The notes below the pieces were generated by a model, which saw only the letters and a list, made by a program, of their open reading frames with translations, ran no database searches and was not told where the DNA came from. Positions 24,302-32,362 of a DNA stretch of 64,000 nucleotides are shown one piece after another. The DNA comes from Phycisphaeraceae bacterium. Its GTDB lineage: Bacteria > Planctomycetota > Phycisphaerae > Phycisphaerales > SM1A02. The position numbers were made by a program, and so were the translations under genes. Position 1 is the first letter of the stretch; every line of letters starts with the position of its first letter. The stretch covers positions 186,001 to 250,000 of the forward strand of contig SHAP01000001.1 in assembly GCA_004213555.1 (NCBI GenBank), in the 5' to 3' direction.

Positions 24302-25798
24302 GTGACCACCACCAACTCCACCGCCGTGACCTTCCTCGATACCGGCCTTCCATTGTTCTCCGACGAACATTTCCAAGTGGCCTGCACCTCGGCTGAAACC
24401 CTTCGATTCGGAAGGAAAGAGATCGATCTTGCTGAACATGAAATGCCTGGATTGATGGCCTTGCGTGAACGTTATGGCGACAGCAAACCTCTTGAAGGCG
24501 CCAAGATCACGGGCTCTCTGCACATGACCGTGCAAACGGCAGCTCTCATTGAAACATTGACCGAGTTGGGCGCCGAAGTCCGCTGGGCCTCCTGCAACAT
24601 TTTTTCCACCCAAGATCATGCCGCCGCCGCCTGCACTGTTGGGTGTGGGACACCAGAGTCCCCATCTGGGACCCCGATCTACGCATGGAAAGGCGAGACC
24701 CTCGAGGAGTACTGGTGGTGCACCCTCCAAGCCTTGCATTGGGGCGACGACCAACCGAACCTGATTCTGGACGACGGCGGTGACGCGACGCTGCTGGTCC
24801 ACAAAGGTGCCCAATTCGAGAAGGAAGGCAAAGTGCCCTCCCCCGACACCGCCGACAACCACGAGTACAAGGTCGTATTGCAGTTGTTGAATGCGGTCTT
24901 CGATGTGGATCCCACCTACTTCACCCGCAAAGCCGAAGCGATCCGGGGCGTCTCTGAAGAAACCACCACCGGTGTGCACCGCTTGTACCAAATGGCCGAG
25001 ATGGGCCTGTTGCTTTTCCCCGCCATCAACGTCAACGATGCCGTCACCAAAAGCAAGTTCGACAACCTTTACGGCTGTCGGCACTCGCTGACCGACGGCA
25101 TCATGCGGGCCACCGACGTGATGCTCTCGGGCAAAGTCGCCGTCGTCCTTGGTTACGGAGACGTTGGCAAAGGTTGTGCCCAGTCGCTTCGAGGGCAAGG
25201 CTGCCGAGTCAAAGTCACCGAAATCGACCCCATCTGTGCGTTGCAAGCCGCAATGGAAGGCTACGAGGTGGTCACGATGAACGAAGCGGTCGCCGATGCC
25301 GACATCTTTGTCACGACCACCGGAAACAAGGATGTCATCACGCTCGATCACATGAAAGCCATGAAGCACAATGCCATCGTGGGCAACATTGGCCACTTTG
25401 ACAATGAGATCCAGATGTCAGATCTCGAAGCCCACCCTGGCGTCGAGAAGATCGAGATCAAGCCGCAGGTTCATGAATTCAAATTGCCCGAAGGGCATTC
25501 CATCATTGTGCTTGCAGAGGGTCGACTGCTGAACTTGGGCTGTGCCACTGGTCACCCATCCTTCGTCATGAGTGCGTCCTTCACCAACCAAGTGCTGGCC
25601 CAAATGGAATTGCACGACAACGCCGACCGGTATTCAAAAGACACGGTTCACGTGTTGCCGAAGCACCTCGACGAAATGGTTGCCCGTCTGCACTTGGAAA
25701 AATTGGGCATCAAACTGACCGAGATGACCACCGATCAAGCCGAGTATCTCGGAGTCCCCAAGGAAGGGCCGTTCAAGCCTGACCACTACCGGTATTGA
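24302..25798 (+). CDS. ahcY: Adenosylhomocysteinase
   Basis: Hydrolyses S-adenosylhomocysteine to adenosine and homocysteine, clearing the product inhibitor of methyltransferases. 498 aa from GTG 24302, preceded by AAGGA with 6-base spacing; the longer frame from 24152 would run through the leader structures. Signatures: [47 protein letters not shown], the NAD-binding [10 protein letters not shown], and the C-terminal PFKPDHYRY. Residue order and length match bacterial AhcY with its insert. Probably controlled by the leader riboswitch-like element. Confidence 0.95.
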   Translation: MTTTNSTAVTFLDTGLPLFSDEHFQVACTSAETLRFGRKEIDLAEHEMPGLMALRERYGDSKPLEGAKITGSLHMTVQTAALIETLTELGAEVRWASCNIFSTQDHAAAACTVGCGTPESPSGTPIYAWKGETLEEYWWCTLQALHWGDDQPNLILDDGGDATLLVHKGAQFEKEGKVPSPDTADNHEYKVVLQLLNAVFDVDPTYFTRKAEAIRGVSEETTTGVHRLYQMAEMGLLLFPAINVNDAVTKSKFDNLYGCRHSLTDGIMRATDVMLSGKVAVVLGYGDVGKGCAQSLRGQGCRVKVTEIDPICALQAAMEGYEVVTMNEAVADADIFVTTTGNKDVITLDHMKAMKHNAIVGNIGHFDNEIQMSDLEAHPGVEKIEIKPQVHEFKLPEGHSIIVLAEGRLLNLGCATGHPSFVMSASFTNQVLAQMELHDNADRYSKDTVHVLPKHLDEMVARLHLEKLGIKLTEMTTDQAEYLGVPKEGPFKPDHYRY

Positions 25799-25846
25799 CC
25801 CAAGCAGGGGTTGCCCAAACCGCATCCCCCCAAAAAACTGCTTCAC

Positions 25847-25882
25847 GACTGGCCCCGATTGTTCGGGGTCAGTCTTGTTTTG
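25847..25882 (+). terminator. Terminator after ahcY
   Basis: GACTG-CCCCGA/TCGGGG-CAGTC stem (25847-25874) with one mismatch and a TTGT loop, followed by TTGTTTTG. It overlaps the last codons of the convergent rdgC-like gene. Confidence 0.75.
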
Positions 25883-27086
25883 CCTCCACCGATGCAGAAG
25901 CTTCCCGGGGCACTTCAATCTCAAACGAAGAAGATTGACCGTCCGCAGAAATCCAGCGTTTGATTGCCGCCGATTCAGATGCCCAGCGGCCAGCATCCAA
26001 TCGACGCTCCAAGAATCCTCGGTACAACTTGGTCAACGCACGGTCGCAGCTGAGAAAAGCGTCCACCCGCGCCTCCAAACCCTCTCGTTCCGTTTCAGGA
26101 CGCTCCGCTGGTTCCGGAAGACGCACCGAGTTGGGGGCGAATCGAACACCATCCAAAATCAAAGTCCAATGCTCAAGCCCAGACGCAATCATCAAACCCG
26201 CCTTGCGGGGCCACTTCCCGTTTTTTAACCCTCGGCGGGCTTCTGGCGAGCGTGCCGGAGTGGTGGAACGAAGCCCTTGATCTCCACCCGCTTCCCAGGC
26301 ACAACGCATGTCCAAAGCCTCAGTGATGGCCGCTTCAACCTCATCTTCAGCACCACGTTCAGCGCGGCACCACAGATCAAGCAAAAACTCGGCGCCCAAA
26401 AAGTCGTGAGGGTGTGGGGCACGCCCCCAGCCCACGCTGGGAACCTGTCCGCCTTCGTGGCCCCGAGGTGGCGGACCAAAAGACGTAGGGGTGGCGTCTT
26501 CCAAATCACGCAAGATGCCCTGTGAGGCTGCAAAAGACTCCGCAAAGACCCCTGCGGACTCGGGTTCGAGCTCGAGGTTCAAGGTCAAGCGGGCCAAATC
26601 CACCAATGCGGTTCGAGCGGCATCGCTTGGGGTCGAGGCCAAAAGCACGCCACCACCTCGATCCCACAACACGGGGAACATCCGGCTGGAACGGTGCAGG
26701 CCAGAAGTCATCTCGCGCCTTGCGCGATCGTCAACTTCTTCTCGCGCCGCTTTGCGGATGGCCGACTTGGAGCTTCCGGGTTCAGCAGCACCAAGCGCTT
26801 CCTCGTTTTGGAGCTGCCAGGCCAGACGCAAATCGGCAGGCAGCTTGAAGGCATCCAATCGGAAGCCCATCAAGACCGCGTCACCGAACAAATTGTCGGC
26901 ATCAAACGTGCGATCCAAAAGATGACGCCCCCCGGACCAGCCGGCAATTGTGTCCGGTGGCGCGACGTCAAAGGACTCGGGGACCACCGCTTCACTCAAC
27001 TTTGCAAACAGTTCTGTGTCCGTGAGTTGTGGCGCGGATTTGACTCGAAATCTCTGCCACGCCGCTCGTCCTGATCGAAATCCCAT
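25869..27086 (-). CDS. RdgC-like recombination-associated protein
   Basis: 405 aa. Segments SKSAIRKAAREEVDDRARREM, MFPVLWDRGGGVLLASTPSDAA and FLGAEFLLDLWCRAE, followed by PEARRGLKNGKWPRKAGLMI, match the order I know for the long RdgC-like proteins of planctomycetes and myxobacteria. RdgC forms a ring that binds double-stranded DNA and restrains RecA in Proteobacteria; the long branch is less studied. No signal peptide. It is divergent from the purF-like gene and convergent with ahcY, whose terminator overlaps its 3' end. Family assignment is by eye and moderate. Confidence 0.55.
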   Translation of the reverse strand: MGFRSGRAAWQRFRVKSAPQLTDTELFAKLSEAVVPESFDVAPPDTIAGWSGGRHLLDRTFDADNLFGDAVLMGFRLDAFKLPADLRLAWQLQNEEALGAAEPGSSKSAIRKAAREEVDDRARREMTSGLHRSSRMFPVLWDRGGGVLLASTPSDAARTALVDLARLTLNLELEPESAGVFAESFAASQGILRDLEDATPTSFGPPPRGHEGGQVPSVGWGRAPHPHDFLGAEFLLDLWCRAERGAEDEVEAAITEALDMRCAWEAGGDQGLRSTTPARSPEARRGLKNGKWPRKAGLMIASGLEHWTLILDGVRFAPNSVRLPEPAERPETEREGLEARVDAFLSCDRALTKLYRGFLERRLDAGRWASESAAIKRWISADGQSSSFEIEVPREASASVEAKQD

Positions 27087-27163
27087 GCCCCAAACTTACC
27101 GGGGAGCACTTCTCATCCGTCCTTTGCGACAGGTTGTCCCCACCCGCGTCTTGGAAGAGTTGT

Positions 27164-27192
27164 TTGGCGCGTGTCCTGAACCCTCGTAGAAT
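27164..27192 (+). promoter_or_regulatory. Candidate promoter of the purF-like gene
   Basis: TTGGCG, 17-base spacer, TAGAAT. The expected start at about 27199 almost coincides with the TTG start codon at 27201, implying a nearly leaderless mRNA. Confidence 0.4.
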
Positions 27193-27200
27193 TTCAATTC

Positions 27201-29111
27201 TTGGGCGAGTCGATCCACCACGAATGCGGTTTGGCCTTCCTTCGGCTTCGCCGCCCGTTGTCGTGGTTCCGCGAACACCATGGTGACGCAGCTTGGGGGC
27301 TGCGATCCCTCGCCTTGCTCCTGCAAAAGCAGCGCAACCGTGGCCAAGATGGGGCGGGGGTTGGGGTGGTCCGATTTGAACACGGGCGAGGCGAGCCCTA
27401 TCTCGCTCGAGCCCGACGGGCCGGCCCCGGCAACTTGGACCAATTGCTGGCGGTGATTTCTGAAGGAATGGATCAGGTCAACGATCTCTCGGACGCCGAA
27501 CTCGACGGCGCAAAGCGACACAGCGTTGCACCGTTTTTGGGTGAAGTGATGCTTGGGCACCTGCGCTACGGCACCCACGGTGGACACTCCGAAGACCATT
27601 GCCATCCGCTGTACCGACGAGGCGACCGTCGCTCTCGAAGCTTGATGCTGGCCGGCAACTTCAACATGACGAATGCGTCAGCCTTGTTCGATCAACTCCT
27701 CCGTTACGGGCTCGATCCCATTGGAGAATCGGACACCCAAATTGTGCTCGAGAAAATCAGCCACTTCTTGGAAGTGGAGAACCGGTTGATCGAACACGCA
27801 TGCGGAGAAGGCTCGCTGCAGAACCTCTCGGGCCGAGCTTTGGCCACCGAAATTGAGAACCAAATCGACTTGGTGCGGGTGCTGGAAAAGGCCTCCACCC
27901 TGTGGGACGGCGGATGGCTGTTTGGCGGCTTGTTGGGACATGGCGATGCGTTCCTCTGCCGCGACGCGCGGGGCATTCGACCAGGCTTTGTGTTGGAACG
28001 CGATTCATTCGTGGCGGCGGCCAGTGAACGAGCGGCATTGGCCACCGTCTTCAACGCACCAATGGATGAAATTGCCGAGCTGACACCCGGAGAAGTTCTA
28101 GAGATCAAACGCAGTGGTGCCATTCGCCGCGAGGCCTACACCCCACAACAAACTCCGACGCGTTGCACCTTTGAACGGATCTACTTCAGCCGAGGCAACG
28201 ATCCAGACATCCATCGCGAACGGATCGAACTTGGGGAACGCCTCGCGCCCCAAGTCCTCGAGCGATTGGGAGACGACGTGCACAACGCGGTGTTTTCCTT
28301 TGTTCCCAATACCGCCGAAACAGCGGCCGAAGGGTTGGCCCGGGCAGCCACCAAGCTGGTTCGTCAGCAACACGCCGAGCAACTCTGGAACGATCTCAAC
28401 GGGGGTACGGCCAAACGGGAACAGTTGGACGCCCTCGTGGAGCCCACCATCCGTGTGGAACGCCTGGCCCACAAAGATCAACGCATGCGCACCTTCATCG
28501 CCAGCGATGCCACCCGCCGCGACTTGGTGCTCCACGTCTACGACGTCACCCGTGATTTGGTCCCCCCGGGGTCTACGCTGGTCATGCTCGATGATTCCAT
28601 TGTTCGTGGCACCACCCTGCGGGAATCCATCGTGGCCATACTGGACCGACTGGAACCGGCCCGAATTCTCTTCGTGTCAAGCGCCCCCCAGATCCGCTAT
28701 CCCGACTGCTATGGCATCGACATGAGCCAACTCGGGCGGTTTGTGGCGTTCCGGGCCGCCGTCTCGCTCCTGGAAGAACATGGAAAATCCGAGCTCTTGG
28801 AAGAAGTTGAAGTGGCCTGCCGGGAACAACTGGCCAGCGACCCCCATGCACCGGTGAATCACGTGAGCAAGATCTACAACGCCTTTGACGATACCACCAT
28901 CGCGGACCGCATTGCCACTTTGCTGACCCCGCCGTCGGCCAAGTGCAAAGTGGAAGTTCTGTATCAAAGCGTGGCCGATCTGCAGGCCACCATGCCTCAG
29001 CACACCGGAACGTGGTACTTCGATGGTCAGTACCCCACACCAGGCGGGCAAGCCGTTTTGCATCGGGCTTACCTCAACTGGCGGCGAAATTCTGACGAAC
29101 GCTCGTACTGA
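27201..29111 (+). CDS. Amidophosphoribosyltransferase-like protein (long Bacteroidetes-type PurF)
   Basis: 636 aa, longer than the roughly 500-residue PurF. The N-terminal glutamine amidotransferase domain has its nucleophile in HHECGLAFLRL (Cys9) after a short propeptide-like start, with NRGQDGAG and GHLRYGTHG. The phosphoribosyltransferase domain has FERIYFSRGNDPDIHRERI and the PRPP loop VMLDDSIVRGTTLR. This layout matches the large PurF paralogue of Bacteroidetes. It should make phosphoribosylamine, the first purine intermediate, or a related product. The only possible start ahead of the Cys is TTG 27201, with no ribosome site. Confidence 0.8.
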   Translation: MGESIHHECGLAFLRLRRPLSWFREHHGDAAWGLRSLALLLQKQRNRGQDGAGVGVVRFEHGRGEPYLARARRAGPGNLDQLLAVISEGMDQVNDLSDAELDGAKRHSVAPFLGEVMLGHLRYGTHGGHSEDHCHPLYRRGDRRSRSLMLAGNFNMTNASALFDQLLRYGLDPIGESDTQIVLEKISHFLEVENRLIEHACGEGSLQNLSGRALATEIENQIDLVRVLEKASTLWDGGWLFGGLLGHGDAFLCRDARGIRPGFVLERDSFVAAASERAALATVFNAPMDEIAELTPGEVLEIKRSGAIRREAYTPQQTPTRCTFERIYFSRGNDPDIHRERIELGERLAPQVLERLGDDVHNAVFSFVPNTAETAAEGLARAATKLVRQQHAEQLWNDLNGGTAKREQLDALVEPTIRVERLAHKDQRMRTFIASDATRRDLVLHVYDVTRDLVPPGSTLVMLDDSIVRGTTLRESIVAILDRLEPARILFVSSAPQIRYPDCYGIDMSQLGRFVAFRAAVSLLEEHGKSELLEEVEVACREQLASDPHAPVNHVSKIYNAFDDTTIADRIATLLTPPSAKCKVEVLYQSVADLQATMPQHTGTWYFDGQYPTPGGQAVLHRAYLNWRRNSDERSY

Positions 29112-29202
29112 TCGCGGCAGCTTTCACGTCCTTGAAAGCCTTTTCGATCTCCTCCGAAAGCACCAAATCGTCGATTTCTGTTCCGAAGGGCCAGTCACGG
29201 GC

Positions 29203-29231
29203 TTGACTGGTGACCCATATTCCGAGATAAT
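29203..29231 (+). promoter_or_regulatory. Strong sigma-70-like promoter of rpsD
   Basis: TTGACT, exact 17-base spacer, GATAAT. The predicted start near 29238 gives a leader of about 165 bases that contains the hairpin-forming CCGGCCACAAGCCGG, where S4 autoregulation could act. Confidence 0.7.
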
Positions 29232-29403
29232 CGACGGTCCGCCTCCGGGCGAACCCGGTATCCAGGCACGAGGACGAATCCGTCCCCCCGACCTCCGGAA
29301 CATTGTTTGCACGCCGGCCACAAGCCGGTGGATTCGTTTCCTTCTCACGGATCCTCCCCGCGTCTTTCGCGGTCACGAGGTGCCAAATTCTAAGGAGCAG
29401 CCC

Positions 29404-30003
29404 ATGGCTCGCTACACCGGTCCCAAAGTTCGTCTTTCTCGTCGTCTCGGCGTTCCAATCGCAGATATCCCAAAGCACACCGCCAAGCGCCAGTTGACCC
29501 CTCCCGGTCTTCACGGCATGAAGCACAAGCGCTTGCGCGACTACGGCGTGCGTTTGAATGAGAAGCAAAAGCTCCGCTACCACTACGGCATGCTTGAAAA
29601 GCAATTTCGTCGTGCTGTTGACGAGGCTGGCCGTCTCAAAGGCAACACCGGAGAGAACCTCTTGGTCTTGCTTGAGCGTCGACTCGACAACACCGTCCGC
29701 CGTCTTGGCGTGACCCGTACCGTCTGGGCTTCCCGCCAAATGGTTGTTCACGGCCACGTGCTTGTGAATGGCAAAAAAGTGGACCGCCCTTCCTTCATGG
29801 TGAAGCCAGGTGATGAAATCACCTTCAAGCCTCGCATCGAAAAACTCGCCCGCGAGAACATGGAATCCATGGCTGGTCACGAAGTGCCCGGCTGGTTGGG
29901 CTTCAATCCCGCCGAGTTGAAGGCCACCGTCAACGCTGTTCCAGCCGTTGACGAAGTGCCTTTTGATGTGAACACCAACCTCATCGTCGAGTTCTACCGC
30001 TGA
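29404..30003 (+). CDS. rpsD: 30S ribosomal protein S4
   Basis: Primary rRNA-binding protein of the small subunit, 199 aa. MARYTGPKVRLSRRLG, the LRDYGVRLNEKQKLRYHYGMLEKQF segment (seen in pieces across residues 45-70) and the S4 RNA-binding domain LERRLDNTVRRLGVTRTVWASRQ are unmistakable. It is the cysteine-free (zinc-independent) version. The start has AAGGAG eight bases upstream. It stands alone here rather than in the alpha operon with rpsM, rpsK and rpoA, and has its own strong promoter. Confidence 0.97.
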   Translation: MARYTGPKVRLSRRLGVPIADIPKHTAKRQLTPPGLHGMKHKRLRDYGVRLNEKQKLRYHYGMLEKQFRRAVDEAGRLKGNTGENLLVLLERRLDNTVRRLGVTRTVWASRQMVVHGHVLVNGKKVDRPSFMVKPGDEITFKPRIEKLARENMESMAGHEVPGWLGFNPAELKATVNAVPAVDEVPFDVNTNLIVEFYR

Positions 30004-30031
30004 TTCCAGCGGTTTAACGGAGGACGCGCCC

Positions 30032-31942
30032 ATGCTGCGCTTGCTTCGCCGTCGTCAAGGCATTTTGCTCGCCGTCTTCGGGACGGTTCTCATGATCCTC
30101 ATGCTGGCCGACCAGTCCATCTATGGACTGATGGGCCGCCTGTTCTCTGGGTCTGGCACGTGGGCCACCATGGGCGAGCGATCTATCAGTTCCGAAGTCC
30201 GTGGCCAGTTGGCCCGCGAACTCGAGGTGCTCGATCGCGTGGGATGGATGGGGATTGGAGCGGGCCCTCTGGGGGTGATCGAAGATCCTGCCCACTGGCT
30301 GTTGTTGACCGAAATGGCCCGGAACGCCGGGTTCACCACGGGCTCTTTGGCCACAGAAATGCAAGAAGCAGAACTGGCCCAGGTGTACACCGCCGCGGGC
30401 CGCACCCCAGAAGTGGACCGAGCGCTGTCCAATCTCTTTGGCGTCATCCGGATGTTTGGGGCCATGGCCAACAGCCCAACCCTGTCGGATCGACGTCTCA
30501 TCCGAGACGCCTCTTCAATTTTCGGCGGCGCGGACTGTCGCTTGATGGTTCTGGAAGCCCAGGCCACCGGTGATGAGCCAACCGATGAAGCCATCGCGGC
30601 CCACTTCGAAACCTATCGAGACGTGGCACCAAGCGATCCCGAGCAAGCCTTTGGCTACCGTCTTCCGGATCGCGTGGCCGTGGATTGGTTCACGTTGCCC
30701 GCGAATGTCATCGAAGATGCGGCCCGTGCTTCGGAAGCCATGGACACCATTGCGATCCTGAAGCACTGGAAGACCAATCCTCGAGGTCGTGCCTTCCCGG
30801 CATACGACGCCTCCATCGAAGTGCCAGAAGTGGTCATCGATGACCTGCTGGCCATCGAAACCGACGCGTTGTTCGACCGTGTGGATCGACGCCTGTCTTC
30901 CACGCTTTTGGAAGCACGACGAGACCTCAAGACCACCCCGGAAGGTGCTTTCAAGTTGCCTGACAATTGGTCCCAGACCCGGCCCAGTCTGTCCGACTTG
31001 GCCCAACTGGTCGCCCAAGAGATTTCGGTTGATGCCCCCGAAGTGGAATCGGCGGAACTCCAAGCCGTCTTGGACTACGGCGACCTCCCGGGATTCCCCA
31101 TCGCGGCCACCACGCCCGCGTTCGGGCAGCCCAAGACCGCTCGCGATTATCTCACCGGACTCCGCGACTTCGAGCTGGGCCCCTTGACCCTGCCCGCACA
31201 GTCACAAATGCACTCCCCCGTCTTCCGCGATCCGGAAGGCGGACTGGTGGTGATGCTGCCCACGCAAGCCGATGGGAAGCGGGCTGCCGAGCGTCTGGAA
31301 GAAATTGGTCGGGAGACCGTTGTTGATGATCTCAAGCGACTCGCTGACCACGAATCACGCGTGGCAGAACTCGAAGCCTTGCGATCGCAAATTTTGGCCG
31401 ACGGCATGTTGGCCACCGCATTGGCGCTTGGTGATGAACTTGAGCGTTCCCGCACCGTTCGACCGGGCGATCCAAACCTCATGAGCATGATGCTGCAACA
31501 AGGCAACTCGCTGCCCGCCGGCTTCCGGGGCGCGACCCCCCTGCCGGTGGTGGGCACCAACGATGACGTGCTCAAGTCGATCGCCGAAGTGGCCAACACC
31601 CTCCCTCTGGACGAGACTGCTTTTGCGGCCGTGCCTTTGGCCGACCGTCTGGTGATCGAGGCGGTCGACACCGCCTTGGCCATCGTGGTGGCGGAAATTC
31701 AGTTCCCCACCCCACTCGATCAAGAGGTGTTGACCCGGCTGTCGAACACGTCGAGCCTCGAGAGCACCATTTTGGGTGAGAACTTCAGCGCTGACAACGA
31801 GGCATTGGTTGAAGCCTTCTCCTTCGAGGCGTTGTCCGAGCGGATGATCTTCCAACGTCTGGGGCTCGAAGATTCCGAAACCACCCTTGAAAGCACGGAC
31901 CCCGAGAGCACCGACTCGTCGGCCTCCGCCACCGCCGGCTGA
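30032..31942 (+). CDS. Membrane-anchored PpiD/SurA-like periplasmic protein
   Basis: 636 aa with one N-terminal transmembrane helix (about residues 9-30) after a basic start MLRLLRRRQG, then a large periplasmic part. The order resembles PpiD/SurA chaperones: an N-terminal helical region, then AHFETYRDVAPSDPEQAFGYRLPDRVAVDWFTL, which looks like the segment before a parvulin domain. A canonical parvulin active site is not visible, so isomerase activity is doubtful. The tail is Glu/Ser/Thr-rich. It starts 29 bases after rpsD and 16 bases before the tRNA-binding protein, so cotranscription is likely. Confidence 0.45.
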   Translation: MLRLLRRRQGILLAVFGTVLMILMLADQSIYGLMGRLFSGSGTWATMGERSISSEVRGQLARELEVLDRVGWMGIGAGPLGVIEDPAHWLLLTEMARNAGFTTGSLATEMQEAELAQVYTAAGRTPEVDRALSNLFGVIRMFGAMANSPTLSDRRLIRDASSIFGGADCRLMVLEAQATGDEPTDEAIAAHFETYRDVAPSDPEQAFGYRLPDRVAVDWFTLPANVIEDAARASEAMDTIAILKHWKTNPRGRAFPAYDASIEVPEVVIDDLLAIETDALFDRVDRRLSSTLLEARRDLKTTPEGAFKLPDNWSQTRPSLSDLAQLVAQEISVDAPEVESAELQAVLDYGDLPGFPIAATTPAFGQPKTARDYLTGLRDFELGPLTLPAQSQMHSPVFRDPEGGLVVMLPTQADGKRAAERLEEIGRETVVDDLKRLADHESRVAELEALRSQILADGMLATALALGDELERSRTVRPGDPNLMSMMLQQGNSLPAGFRGATPLPVVGTNDDVLKSIAEVANTLPLDETAFAAVPLADRLVIEAVDTALAIVVAEIQFPTPLDQEVLTRLSNTSSLESTILGENFSADNEALVEAFSFEALSERMIFQRLGLEDSETTLESTDPESTDSSASATAG

Positions 31943-31957
31943 TCAAAAGGACCAAGC

Positions 31958-32341
31958 ATGCCTTCTCCCAGCGAACCCAAACCCACCATTGCTTTCGATG
32001 AATTCCTGAAGCTTGAGCTTCGCGTTGGCACCATCAAAGCCTGCGAACCCCACCCCAACGCCGACAAATTGCTTCGAATCCAGTTGGATGACGGCACCGA
32101 ATCCGGGCGTCAAGTCTGTGCGGGAATCAAGGCGTTCTACGAGCCCGAATCGCTGGTGGGCACCCAAGTGCTCTTTGTCGCAAACTTGGAGCCTCGAACC
32201 ATACGCGGCGAAATCTCCCAGGGCATGATCTTGGCCGGCAGCGACATCCACGAAGTCGACGAAGACGGCAAGCCTACGGAACGAGATGTGGTGGTTCTGC
32301 GGCCAGACAAGCCAGTCAAAGCCGGCTCACCGGTAAGCTAA
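31958..32341 (+). CDS. Stand-alone tRNA-binding OB-fold protein (MetG C-terminal/CsaA-like)
   Basis: 127 aa consisting almost only of a tRNA_bind domain: FLKLELRVGTIKACEPHPNADKLLRIQLD, then GIKAFYEPESLVGTQVLFVANL and IRGEISQGMILAGSD. Such domains form the C-terminal dimerisation module of methionyl-tRNA synthetase or stand alone as CsaA/Trbp111. It binds tRNA elbows. Here it is separate from any metG and convergent with ileS. Confidence 0.85.
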   Translation: MPSPSEPKPTIAFDEFLKLELRVGTIKACEPHPNADKLLRIQLDDGTESGRQVCAGIKAFYEPESLVGTQVLFVANLEPRTIRGEISQGMILAGSDIHEVDEDGKPTERDVVVLRPDKPVKAGSPVS

Positions 32342-32362
32342 ACGGTCTCTTCCTCGCCGTGT

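Noticed and set aside
24209-25396. 395-codon frame antisense to ahcY
   Set aside because: Shadow of AhcY codon bias; no domain, and it would have to cross the ahcY leader structures.
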